DNA of 5,526 bases from JBDSRX01 sp047445235 (GTDB lineage: Bacteria; Patescibacteriota; Dojkabacteria; J137), in the NCBI GenBank assembly GCA_047445235.1, contig JBLGEO010000023.1:1-5526 (forward strand), written 5' to 3'. Below, in pieces: positions 1 to 4,644 of this stretch. How positions within the stretch are numbered: position 1 is the first letter of the stretch; every line of letters starts with the position of its first letter. A program made the translations under genes and the position numbers. The notes under the pieces were generated by a model. That model did not search any database. It was not told where the DNA came from and saw nothing but the letters and a program-made list of their open reading frames with translations.

Positions 1-2
1 AC

Positions 3-35
3 CCTGTCGGGAAAATAGGTAATCGCCGGAATTAA
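3..35 (+). CDS. possible C-terminal tail of an upstream gene
   Basis: One plus-strand frame is open from the window edge and reads PVGKIGNRRN before a TAA at 33-35; the other two plus frames stop within 20 bases. A U-rich terminator-like sequence follows at once, which suits the end of a gene. Ten codons are too few to prove coding or to suggest a function, so this is a weak call made from context. Confidence 0.25.
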   Translation, partial: PVGKIGNRRN

Positions 36-38
36 AAA

Positions 39-67
39 GACCTTTCTAGAAATAGGGAGCTTTTTTT
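39..67 (+). terminator. probable weak intrinsic terminator of the upstream gene
   Basis: A seven-T run at 61-67 is preceded by an imperfect hairpin (AG and CCT on the left, AGG and CT on the right, around the palindrome TTTCTAGAAA). It resembles the better terminator at 643-670: both carry CTTTCTA, a short gap and GAGCTTTTTTT. The stem is poor, so the call rests on the T run, the resemblance and the position before a new gene. Confidence 0.4.
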
Positions 68-77
68 ATATCTAAAT

Positions 78-83
78 TAGTAT
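78..83 (+). promoter_or_regulatory. -10 box TAGTAT of a leaderless promoter
   Basis: TAGTAT lies at -12 to -7 relative to the A of the ATG at 90, exactly where a -10 box sits if transcription starts on the start codon. It matches the TANNNT core. There is no SD between it and the ATG and no convincing -35. Leaderless initiation is inferred from spacing only. Confidence 0.45.
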
Positions 84-89
84 TTTGAA

Positions 90-596
90 ATGTTAAAACT
101 TGAATTTGCAGGCTTAGATGAGGGAAGGTTTTATAGAATACCTAAAAGCATTGACCTATCTTCAGATATAAAAGAATTAATCGAAACCTTAACAATTAAT
201 CATGTTTATTATTATAAGAAGGAACCAACACCTTACTTAGGTGTTGTAGACAGTATTCTAGAATTAAGAACTAAGTTTGAAGAAGTAAAAGCGTTAGGAG
301 GAAAGGTTATTGGTTTTAATTGGCATTGTGCATCCGTAGTACATATTGAAGATACAGATAACTATACGATTGCACTTAGTTTTAAATGTAGACTCCCGGG
401 GAAAAAGTATTTTGCTAATCTAGACTTTATTCTTGGATTTTCAGAAGAGAAAAGAAATCTAGAGTATTTATCTGAAACGGAAGTTAAAGATGTGCTTGCA
501 CTTATAGAGCTTGTTTTTTGTTCCCCCGTAAGGAGAGTGACATCTTTAAGTTCCATATGGGGTAACTTCAATCCCGAAGAAACACAAGAAATTTAA
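90..596 (+). CDS. uncharacterised 168-aa protein
   Basis: I do not recognise this protein. It is a soluble-looking chain of 168 residues with no signal peptide and no membrane segment. It mixes predicted helices (for example residues 56-69, ILELRTKFEEVKAL) with strand-like stretches (73-85 and 93-99), which suggests a compact alpha/beta domain. The only notable motif is a Trp-His-Cys at 78-80 (FNWHCAS); two other Cys occur at about 100 and 144. The first ATG is used: no SD precedes it, and a -10-like TAGTAT sits 12 bases upstream, consistent with a leaderless mRNA. All its Arg codons are AGA or AGG, as in the neighbouring native genes. It stands alone, closed by a hairpin terminator 46 bases after its stop. 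Coding status is likely; function is unknown. Confidence 0.75.
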   Translation: MLKLEFAGLDEGRFYRIPKSIDLSSDIKELIETLTINHVYYYKKEPTPYLGVVDSILELRTKFEEVKALGGKVIGFNWHCASVVHIEDTDNYTIALSFKCRLPGKKYFANLDFILGFSEEKRNLEYLSETEVKDVLALIELVFCSPVRRVTSLSSIWGNFNPEETQEI

Positions 597-642
597 GAAA
601 ATGCTTTACATTTAGTTTTTAAGAGTGTATATTCTAATCAAT

Positions 643-670
643 AGCTTTCTACGTTCAGAGAGCTTTTTTT
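643..670 (+). terminator. intrinsic terminator after the 168-aa gene
   Basis: The arm at 643-650 (AGCTTTCT) pairs with 657-664 (AGAGAGCT) over 8 bp including one G-U, with a 6-nt loop, and runs into T664-T670. It serves the plus-strand gene ending at 596. Read on the minus strand, the stem is not followed by a T run, so it does not obviously end the convergent gene at 675-1202. Confidence 0.75.
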
Positions 671-674
671 GTAT

Positions 675-1202
675 CTACTTGAAGAAAATAGCGAATACTA
701 AGATATTCCAAATCCCCAACAGAGTAAAGTACACTACCTCTAAATGCTTGGTTTTAAGCTTTAATGGATACCCAATGGGGATAGTTAAAACTTGAATAAG
801 TGATGTTATAAATAAAACCCTATTTCCTAAAAGTATTGATGTTAAGAAGACAGACAAGGAATAGCAAAGTAAGGCAACGATTGTTAAAGAAATATGGACT
901 TTAAAATGAAAGTCTATTCTTGTAAAAGAAACAACAACTCCAATAATTCCTGCTAATGTACCGAGGAGAATAGTAACCGGAAAACCATGATTCAAATATA
1001 GATATAGACAAAACATACCTTGAATAACATTGGCTGACATTAAAACAACTTCCAATAAAATTAATGGATCTTTTCCAACTCTTACATAATCTGAAATGGA
1101 TAGTATATCTATTCGTTTTCTTGTGGATACGGCAATAATCAGCATCGCAATAGGACCTGAAACGGAGTTCAAAAGGAATATAAGTTTTAGAATATTTTCC
1201 AT
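675..1202 (-). CDS. six-helix integral membrane protein, unknown function
   Basis: A hydrophobic 175-aa protein with about six predicted transmembrane helices at roughly residues 7-26, 47-70, 74-93, 103-124, 128-146 and 155-174. Connections are short: a basic loop STRKR follows helix 1 and a lysine-rich turn (KLKTKH) precedes helix 6. No catalytic or transport signature is visible. Small six-helix proteins of this size exist in several uncharacterised families (DUF998-like proteins are one), but I cannot assign it by eye. The start ATG at 1202 has no SD; an extended -10 box about 23 bases upstream would give a short leader. It is divergent from the 1303-2154 surface-protein gene, sharing a 100-bp promoter region, and its 3' end faces the terminator of the 168-aa gene. 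Stop codon TAG. Confidence 0.75.
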   Translation of the reverse strand: MENILKLIFLLNSVSGPIAMLIIAVSTRKRIDILSISDYVRVGKDPLILLEVVLMSANVIQGMFCLYLYLNHGFPVTILLGTLAGIIGVVVSFTRIDFHFKVHISLTIVALLCYSLSVFLTSILLGNRVLFITSLIQVLTIPIGYPLKLKTKHLEVVYFTLLGIWNILVFAIFFK

Positions 1203-1224
1203 TTATGTTTGTTAAAGCTTAACC

Positions 1225-1233
1225 ATTCTATCA
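1225..1233 (-). promoter_or_regulatory. extended -10 promoter for the membrane protein gene
   Basis: On the minus strand, 1233 to 1225 reads TGATAGAAT, a TGn extension followed by TAGAAT (5 of 6 to TATAAT). Transcription would start near 1218, leaving a leader of about 16 nt without SD before the ATG at 1202. No good -35 is seen, which an extended -10 can tolerate. Confidence 0.5.
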
Positions 1234-1240
1234 AATTTTT

Positions 1241-1293
1241 TTGAATTTCTAGAATATTTTAAATATGTTAGTATCTTAATAATAATTTATACC
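1241..1293 (+). promoter_or_regulatory. promoter region of the 283-aa gene (two candidate -10 boxes)
   Basis: Two readings are possible. TTGAAT (1241-1246), 17 bp, TATGTT (1264-1269) would give a leader of about 27 nt. TATACC (1288-1293) alone would start about 3 nt before the ATG at 1303, nearly leaderless. No SD lies before the ATG in either case. An 8-bp palindrome TTCTAGAA (1247-1254) overlaps the first spacer. Confidence 0.4.
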
Positions 1294-1302
1294 AATTTCT
1301 AT

Positions 1303-2154
1303 ATGGACAAAGCTGAAGAAACTCCAACAGTAAAGGAAACTACTGAAGTTAAGAAAACTGAAACAACACCAGAAAAAGAAGTCAGAACTGAATCTAAAAC
1401 TACAAGTGAGGTTACTCCAGAAAAGAAGGGTGGAAGTAAATGGTGGTTATTTTGTTGCTGCGGTTGCTTTGCACTATTAATTTTATGCGTGGGAGTTATT
1501 GTAGGAGTAGCATTATTAGCTCCAACTGCTGTTCAACAAGTGTTAAGAAATTCAACCATGTTACCCGCAGACAGTAATCTAACAAAGATCGATCCAAATA
1601 CAAGCAACGAGACTATTCAGCAGAATTCAACTAAGGTACAAGATAAGCTTAAAGCAGCAGAGACAGATCTTAATTCCAAGCCAGCCGGATCTTCTGTTAC
1701 TGTTCATTTATCTCCAGAGGAATTACTATATGCACTAGCAGATAACTCATCTGCAAATACATCTGATGGAAGTATAGCTCAGTACTTACAATATGTTTCT
1801 GTAGGAATGGAAAACAATTTAATAACTGCTCAGGCAGATGTTGGAAGTATTCTAAATAGCTTAAGAAGCAATCCAAATACAAGCAACGGATTAACAAACA
1901 GTCCGATCGACTTATCCTTATTAAACGGATTGCAGGTTAGAGTAGAGTTAACAGCAACAACAGATGGAAAAGGATTAAAAATTCAATCTGTGTCTACGGG
2001 AAATGCTTTAATAGACAGTTTAATAACTACGAGTGGTTCTTTAGATTCTGCAAACTCTGAGATTAATAATGCATTTTCTGGCTTCTTTGAAGGAGCAACA
2101 GTTAGCAATATCGTTATTACTCATAATGACCTTGCGTTAACTTTGACTAAATAA
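1303..2154 (+). CDS. single-span membrane-anchored surface protein, unknown function
   Basis: A 283-aa bitopic membrane protein. Residues 1-46 are a Lys/Glu/Thr-rich, low-complexity cytoplasmic tail ending in KKGGSK. Residues 47-73 form one transmembrane helix that opens with WW and a Cys cluster (CCCGC at 51-55, another Cys at 62). The rest (about 74-283) is a Ser/Thr/Asn-rich outside domain with alternating hydrophobic strands, for example 131-136, 163-184, 210-219, 225-230 and 268-282. The basic tail before the helix and polar bulk after it indicate N-in/C-out topology. The strand pattern recalls small extracytoplasmic beta domains of anchored envelope proteins, but I recognise no family. 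An 18-base exact repeat encodes PNTSN twice. The ATG has no SD and is preceded by TATACC. The last codons and stop lie inside a 19-bp repeat found again before rpsA. A 118-aa gene begins five bases after the stop. Confidence 0.8.
   Translation: MDKAEETPTVKETTEVKKTETTPEKEVRTESKTTSEVTPEKKGGSKWWLFCCCGCFALLILCVGVIVGVALLAPTAVQQVLRNSTMLPADSNLTKIDPNTSNETIQQNSTKVQDKLKAAETDLNSKPAGSSVTVHLSPEELLYALADNSSANTSDGSIAQYLQYVSVGMENNLITAQADVGSILNSLRSNPNTSNGLTNSPIDLSLLNGLQVRVELTATTDGKGLKIQSVSTGNALIDSLITTSGSLDSANSEINNAFSGFFEGATVSNIVITHNDLALTLTK
1592..1609 (+). repeat. 18-bp exact repeat, copy 1, inside the surface protein gene
   Basis: ATCCAAATACAAGCAACG occurs here and at 1871-1888 in the same reading frame, encoding DPNTSN and NPNTSN in the outside domain. 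The identity at DNA level in an Asn/Thr-rich region suggests internal duplication or gene conversion. Confidence 0.7.
1871..1888 (+). repeat. 18-bp exact repeat, copy 2, inside the surface protein gene
   Basis: Second exact copy of the 18-base sequence at 1592-1609, 279 bases downstream (93 codons, same frame). The surrounding sequence is not alike, so only this short segment is repeated. Confidence 0.7.
2136..2154 (+). repeat. 19-bp direct repeat flanking the 118-aa gene, left copy
   Basis: GTTAACTTTGACTAAATAA is identical to 2522-2540. This copy is the last coding segment and TAA stop of the 283-aa gene (LTLTK, stop). The next bases differ, so identity is exactly 19 bp. Confidence 0.9.
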
Positions 2155-2159
2155 CTCAA

Positions 2160-2516
2160 ATGCCTATAGAAGAGTCTTTAAAAGAAAAAATATTACCACT
2201 TAATTTTACTTTTAGGTTTAATATCCCTTTTTACGATAGAGTTTTTGAAATAAAGACTGATCGTGAGAATGAAACTCTATTTCACACTATATATGCATTC
2301 ATTAGACTTGCTGTTGATGCTCAGAAAAATATATTTGAATTACATTCTTTGCCAGAGGTTTGCCACAATATCGCTCAACACATTGAATTAACCAACGAAG
2401 AAAGGGATCAGTATGACTTCGCAGGCAAGGCAATTGCACCCATAAATGCATATAATAGATTTTTAGCTATGGTAATAGTTAGGCTTAGCGGAGATAAAAT
2501 AATAGAATCTTTGTAA
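2160..2516 (+). CDS. uncharacterised 118-aa protein
   Basis: I do not recognise this protein. It is soluble-looking, without signal peptide or membrane helix. Residues 13-32 look strand-like (LNFTFRFNIPFYDRVFEIKT); from about 40 on it seems mainly helical (LFHTIYAFIRLAVDAQKNIFEL, then segments near 65-80 and 95-112). A Cys-His pair occurs at 68-69. The ATG lies five bases after the stop of the 283-aa gene with no SD, so it is either translated by coupling from the same mRNA or read from its own leaderless transcript. One of its Arg codons is CGT, which is uncommon in the native genes here. The gene is bracketed by exact 19-bp direct repeats, so the 386-bp repeat-to-repeat unit could have been inserted or could be lost as a block. 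No later in-frame ATG gives a sensible alternative start. Confidence 0.65.
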   Translation: MPIEESLKEKILPLNFTFRFNIPFYDRVFEIKTDRENETLFHTIYAFIRLAVDAQKNIFELHSLPEVCHNIAQHIELTNEERDQYDFAGKAIAPINAYNRFLAMVIVRLSGDKIIESL

Positions 2517-2521
2517 AGTAA

Positions 2522-2540
2522 GTTAACTTTGACTAAATAA
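2522..2540 (+). repeat. 19-bp direct repeat flanking the 118-aa gene, right copy
   Basis: Exact copy of 2136-2154, starting six bases after the 118-aa gene stop. Here it is non-coding and its TTGACT (2529-2534) serves as the -35 box of the rpsA promoter. It is also in frame with the preceding stop and would still read KLTLTK-stop, a fossil of the 283-aa gene end. Confidence 0.9.
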
Positions 2541-2558
2541 GGATTTAGTTGCTATAAT
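2529..2558 (+). promoter_or_regulatory. rpsA promoter: TTGACT, 18 bp, TGC-TATAAT
   Basis: TTGACT (5 of 6 to TTGACA) at 2529-2534 and a perfect TATAAT at 2553-2558 are 18 bp apart, with a TGn extension at 2550-2552. It is the best sigma-70-type promoter in the window, as expected for a highly expressed ribosomal gene. Transcription should start near 2565. Confidence 0.8.
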
Positions 2559-2563
2559 TCAAA

Positions 2564-2655
2564 GCTATTAAACATAGCGTTAATTTATTTATGAAAGGGA
2601 TTTAGAGATTTCTTATTACTAAGAAAAACTTAAACTTTAAATCAGATACAAAAAT
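2564..2655 (+). promoter_or_regulatory. structured 5' leader of rpsA
   Basis: About 90 nt of leader separate the predicted start near 2565 from the ATG at 2656. It begins with a hairpin (2564-2568 GCTAT with 2574-2578 ATAGC, 5-nt loop) right at the 5' end, which could protect the mRNA. A second hairpin pairs 2609-2615 (TTTCTTA) with 2620-2626 (TAAGAAA), 4-nt loop. Between them is a five-codon open frame ATG AAA GGG ATT TAG (2591-2605). No SD precedes rpsA; the last 30 bases are A-rich and unstructured, the sort of site S1 binds. In E. coli, S1 represses its own translation through the rpsA leader; a similar role here is only a suggestion. Confidence 0.5.
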
Positions 2656-3918
2656 ATGAAAAAGAAATCAACATTAAAAGCAGCTGCAAAAGCAGAAATG
2701 CAAAAAAAGGTAGAAGAGATGCTAAAAGACATCCAAATGCCTAAATCTTTCAACAAAGGAGACATCGTAGAGGGAACTGTAATGACCGTATCCGACGGAG
2801 AGGTTATTGTAGACCTAGGCGGTAGAGCAGAAGGTATTGTTTCTGGTAGACATCTAAAGCTTAACGGCAAAAGATCTACTAAGAAAGTTGGAGACAAAGT
2901 TTTAGTTTTCGTTCTAAGTCCAGAAAATGAAGAAGGACAAATTCAATTATCAATTGGAAGAACAGGAACAGAGCTAAGATGGCACGAACTTGAACAAGCT
3001 AAGGCTAACCAAGTTGTTCTAAATGTAAAAGTTATTGAGGCAAATACTGGAGGAGTTATTGTTGAAATTAATGAAGGACTAAGAGGATTTGTTCCAAGTT
3101 CTCAATTAAAAAACAACAGAATTTACTCTAACGATTCTTATGCTGGAAAGGGTGATGCTGTTAAAGCACTTCAATCGAAACTAGCTGAAATGATAGGAGA
3201 AGAATTGCAGGTTAAGGTAATGGAGATTAATAAGGAAAAGAATAAAGTTATTCTTTCCGAGAAATCTGTTTACTCTGAGACTGATCTTAAACAAAGAAAT
3301 GAAACACTTAATGCACTTAAAGTTGGAGATGTTCTTAAAGGAGAAGTTACAGGAATTGCACCATTCGGTCTATTCGTTAACGCACAAGGACTTGAAGGAC
3401 TTGTTCACCTTTCAGAAATTTCTTGGGATAAAGTTACAAACCCAAGTGACTTCTTTAAAGTTGGAGACATTGTTGATGTTCAAGTATTAGGTTTACAAGA
3501 TGCTGGGAAGAGAGTTGCGTACTCAATAAAGAGAATGCAATCTGACCCATGGAAGAATATTGTAAAGAAGTACAAAGTAGGACAAGTTGTAGACGGAGTT
3601 GTTAAATCTGTTGCAGACTATGGAGTATTTGTAAAAATTGAAGATGGATTGAATGGATTAGTACATATTTCAGAATTATCAAATAAACTTGTAAAGCATC
3701 CATCTCAAGTTGTAAAAGTTGGAGATCAGATCAAAGTTATGATTATCTCAATCTCTAACGAGGATAGACATTTAGGCTTATCTTTAAAAAGAGTAACAGC
3801 AGCTGGAGAAAAGGGAGAAGAGAAAGTTGATACTACAACATCTACAAGTGCTGTAGATTCTTCTAGAGAAATGGATGAATTAAACAAACTTTTAGGTAAC
3901 GCAGAAGAGACTAAGTAA
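2656..3918 (+). CDS. rpsA: 30S ribosomal protein S1, four S1 domains
   Basis: S1 binds single-stranded mRNA on the 30S subunit and helps start translation of messages with weak or no SD, relevant here because most neighbours lack SD sites. After a Lys/Ala-rich N-terminus (1-30) come four OB-fold S1 repeats at about 34-102, 118-204, 223-293 and 308-379. Repeats 3 and 4 are the most canonical, with GxVxGxV at the start, the FGLFV and YGVFV strands, GLEGLVHLSEIS and GLNGLVHISELS, and a KVGD before the last strands. Repeats 1 and 2 are more divergent, as is usual for the ribosome-docking end. A Thr/Ser/Glu-rich tail ends in MDELNKLLGNAEETK. At 420 aa it is shorter than the six-domain E. coli protein (about 557 aa) and like the four-domain forms of Gram-positives and CPR. 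All 13 Arg codons are AGA. The ATG has no SD. Confidence 0.97.
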   Translation: MKKKSTLKAAAKAEMQKKVEEMLKDIQMPKSFNKGDIVEGTVMTVSDGEVIVDLGGRAEGIVSGRHLKLNGKRSTKKVGDKVLVFVLSPENEEGQIQLSIGRTGTELRWHELEQAKANQVVLNVKVIEANTGGVIVEINEGLRGFVPSSQLKNNRIYSNDSYAGKGDAVKALQSKLAEMIGEELQVKVMEINKEKNKVILSEKSVYSETDLKQRNETLNALKVGDVLKGEVTGIAPFGLFVNAQGLEGLVHLSEISWDKVTNPSDFFKVGDIVDVQVLGLQDAGKRVAYSIKRMQSDPWKNIVKKYKVGQVVDGVVKSVADYGVFVKIEDGLNGLVHISELSNKLVKHPSQVVKVGDQIKVMIISISNEDRHLGLSLKRVTAAGEKGEEKVDTTTSTSAVDSSREMDELNKLLGNAEETK

Positions 3919-3936
3919 GCAGAGCTTGCTACTTAG
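3911..3936 (+). other. hairpin overlapping the rpsA stop codon
   Basis: 3911-3916 pairs with 3931-3936 (CTAAGT/ACTTAG) and 3917-3920 with 3924-3927 (AAGC/GCTT), leaving a three-base bulge at 3928-3930 and a 3-nt loop. The rpsA TAA (3916-3918) is inside the left arm. It is the first of three hairpins in a row. Confidence 0.5.
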
Positions 3937-3948
3937 TAAGTTATTCGA

Positions 3949-4007
3949 TTTACTAGCCGTGCAAATCGGCTAGTAAATAAATTAAACCACCAAACTGGTG
4001 GTTTTTT
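3949..4007 (+). terminator. tandem hairpin terminator of rpsA
   Basis: The first stem is a perfect 11 bp, 3949-3959 (TTTACTAGCCG) with 3967-3977, 7-nt loop. The second is 9 bp, 3984-3992 (AAACCACCA) with 3996-4004 (TGGTGGTTT), 3-nt loop, followed by T to 4007. The second is a canonical intrinsic terminator; the first may stabilise the 3' end of the message. Confidence 0.92.
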
Positions 4008-4021
4008 AAGGGGTCTTTAAA

Positions 4022-4030
4022 TATTATTAA
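4022..4030 (+). promoter_or_regulatory. -10-like boxes before the 83-aa gene
   Basis: Overlapping TATTAT (4022-4027) and TATTAA (4025-4030) lie 8 to 16 bases before the ATG at 4038, so the transcript would begin at or within a few bases of the start codon. No -35 and no near SD (AAGGGG at 4009-4014 is about 24 bases away). Confidence 0.4.
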
Positions 4031-4037
4031 ATACTTT

Positions 4038-4289
4038 ATGAATACTATCGCGTTAGAACAAAATGTAGAAGATACTCTTCAGCTAATTGATACTGCTTTA
4101 GCACACAGGGTAAGAACATTTTTAGCGAATGCAAGTAGTGCTGATGCTACTAACTTGGAAATAGTCATTAGTGAGTATAAAAGAATAGCACAGGATGCTG
4201 CAACGGATATGAATACTGCGGATGTAGTATTAGGAATTATAAAACCTGCATATCTAGAGATGAAAGAGAGAATGCAAGGTGAAGCATAA
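4038..4289 (+). CDS. uncharacterised 83-aa helical protein
   Basis: I do not recognise this protein. It is small, acidic, Ala-rich and almost wholly helix-forming, with three likely amphipathic helices at about 4-32, 36-58 and 60-80, broken near the Asn/Ser-rich stretch NASSADATN and at KPAY. No Cys, Trp, signal peptide or membrane segment. A three-helix bundle that binds a partner is a reasonable guess at fold only. It has its own -10-like sequence right before the ATG, lies after the rpsA terminator and so is probably monocistronic. All four Arg codons are AGA or AGG, matching the native set. It could end at the hairpins at 4357-4425. Confidence 0.65.
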   Translation: MNTIALEQNVEDTLQLIDTALAHRVRTFLANASSADATNLEIVISEYKRIAQDAATDMNTADVVLGIIKPAYLEMKERMQGEA

Positions 4290-4356
4290 TTGTAGTTTGT
4301 AGTAAAAAGCTTTGCTTATTAATGGCTGAATTTACGTGATTAGTTAATGAAAGAGA

Positions 4357-4373
4357 AAGGTGTGTTACACCTT
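4357..4373 (+). other. short hairpin in the gap after the 83-aa gene
   Basis: AAGGTGT (4357-4363) pairs with ACACCTT (4367-4373), 7 bp with a 3-nt loop; outer bases TGATTA (4338-4343) and TAATCA (4375-4380) could also pair. There is no T run, so it is not a classical terminator. Nothing else supportable is seen in 4290-4398. Confidence 0.35.
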
Positions 4374-4398
4374 ATTAATCAAGTTGCTAAGAAATGAG

Positions 4399-4425
4399 AA
4401 ACGGCAGCTTATTCAGCTGCCGTTT
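4399..4425 (-). terminator. strong hairpin, terminator of the minus-strand small ORF
   Basis: A perfect 11-bp stem, AAACGGCAGCT at 4399-4409 with 4415-4425, 5-nt loop. On the minus strand it lies 11 bases after the small ORF's TAG and is followed by CTCATTTCTT, only moderately T-rich. On the plus strand it is followed by GGATTAAG. It may stop transcription from both sides where the 83-aa gene and the cassette genes converge. Confidence 0.55.
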
Positions 4426-4436
4426 GGATTAAGAAA

Positions 4437-4502
4437 CTAGTCCTTAATCCATGGATTCGGGGACAGAGTGTTTGGCTCTTCCTCTTCACGCAATTTTTTC
4501 AT
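4437..4502 (-). CDS. 21-aa small protein with a good SD
   Basis: A short minus-strand frame (ATG at 4502, TAG at 4437-4439) encodes 21 residues starting MKKLREEEEPNT and ending NPWIKD. It is highly charged, with a basic start, a four-Glu run and a Pro/Trp C-terminus, and no membrane segment. Coding is supported by an SD AAAGGA at 4514-4509, six bases before the ATG, by an exact TATAAT upstream (4548-4543) and by a strong hairpin directly after the stop. Its single Arg codon is CGT, as in the CGN-using 170-aa gene upstream and unlike the AGR-using native genes. It lies 142 bases downstream of the 170-aa gene on the same strand. Function unknown; a leader peptide or regulatory peptide is possible. 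Confidence 0.45.
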   Translation of the reverse strand: MKKLREEEEPNTLSPNPWIKD

Positions 4503-4508
4503 CGTGAT

Positions 4509-4514
4509 TCCTTT
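4509..4514 (-). promoter_or_regulatory. SD site AAAGGA of the 21-aa ORF
   Basis: On the minus strand AAAGGA ends six bases before the ATG at 4502. It is notable because the plus-strand genes of this window lack such sites, and it is the main reason to accept so short an ORF. Confidence 0.5.
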
Positions 4515-4542
4515 CTGTACTAAGGCTATGCCATAATAACAA

Positions 4543-4548
4543 ATTATA
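4543..4548 (-). promoter_or_regulatory. -10 box TATAAT upstream of the 21-aa ORF
   Basis: An exact TATAAT on the minus strand (4548 to 4543) would start transcription near 4536, giving a leader of about 34 nt that contains the SD. No convincing -35 was found, and the region is AT-rich enough that chance matches occur. Confidence 0.35.
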
Positions 4549-4575
4549 AATATCTTAAATATTTATTATCTAATA

Positions 4576-4601
4576 TTAATGGCTAACCGAGTGTATGCAA
4601 T
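4576..4601 (+). repeat. 26-bp direct repeat, left copy, at the cassette boundary
   Basis: Identical over 26 bp to 5416-5441, 840 bases away; it begins TTAATGGCTAACC and ends GTATGCAAT. The AT-rich upstream sequences are also alike (both contain CTTAAATATT and CTAATATT). The two copies bracket the exported-protein gene. Confidence 0.95.
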
Positions 4602-4641
4602 ATTACAAAACCTCCTTTCTTCGAACTTCTCGGGTTGCCAT
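4579..4641 (+). other. bulged hairpin built on the left repeat
   Basis: 4579-4591 (ATGGCTAACCGAG) pairs with 4629-4641 (CTCGGGTTGCCAT): 12 bp with one extra base on each side (T4584 and G4632) and a 37-nt loop. The right copy makes the same hairpin with a different right arm, so the structure, not just the left arm, is conserved. The loop carries AAAGGAGG on the minus strand (4618-4611). The paired arms with extra-helical bases recall integron attC sites, but the GTTRRRY core is not met (GTTGCCA). Confidence 0.6.
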
Positions 4642-4644
4642 GCG

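Noticed and set aside
362..571. 69-aa minus-strand ORF inside the 168-aa gene
   Set aside because: Antisense shadow with no start signals; the plus frame is longer and has a promoter and terminator.
1697..1897. 66-aa minus-strand ORF inside the 283-aa gene
   Set aside because: Antisense shadow of a strongly patterned membrane-anchored protein gene.
2637..2897. 86-aa minus-strand ORF over the rpsA start
   Set aside because: Antisense to the first S1 domain; Ser/Thr/Pro content is a by-product of the rpsA codons.
3299..3490. 63-aa plus-strand ORF inside rpsA
   Set aside because: Out-of-frame shadow of the third S1 domain.
4319..4338. ATTAATGGCT before MAEFT-stop, resembling the start of the 26-bp repeat
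   Set aside because: Only ten bases are shared and the core AACCGAGTGTATGCAA is missing, so it is not a repeat copy.
4347..4397. 16-codon ORF (MKEKGVLHLINQVAKK) just before the 4399 hairpin
   Set aside because: Very short, no SD or promoter box; position before a hairpin is the only support. Overlaps the 4357-4373 stem.
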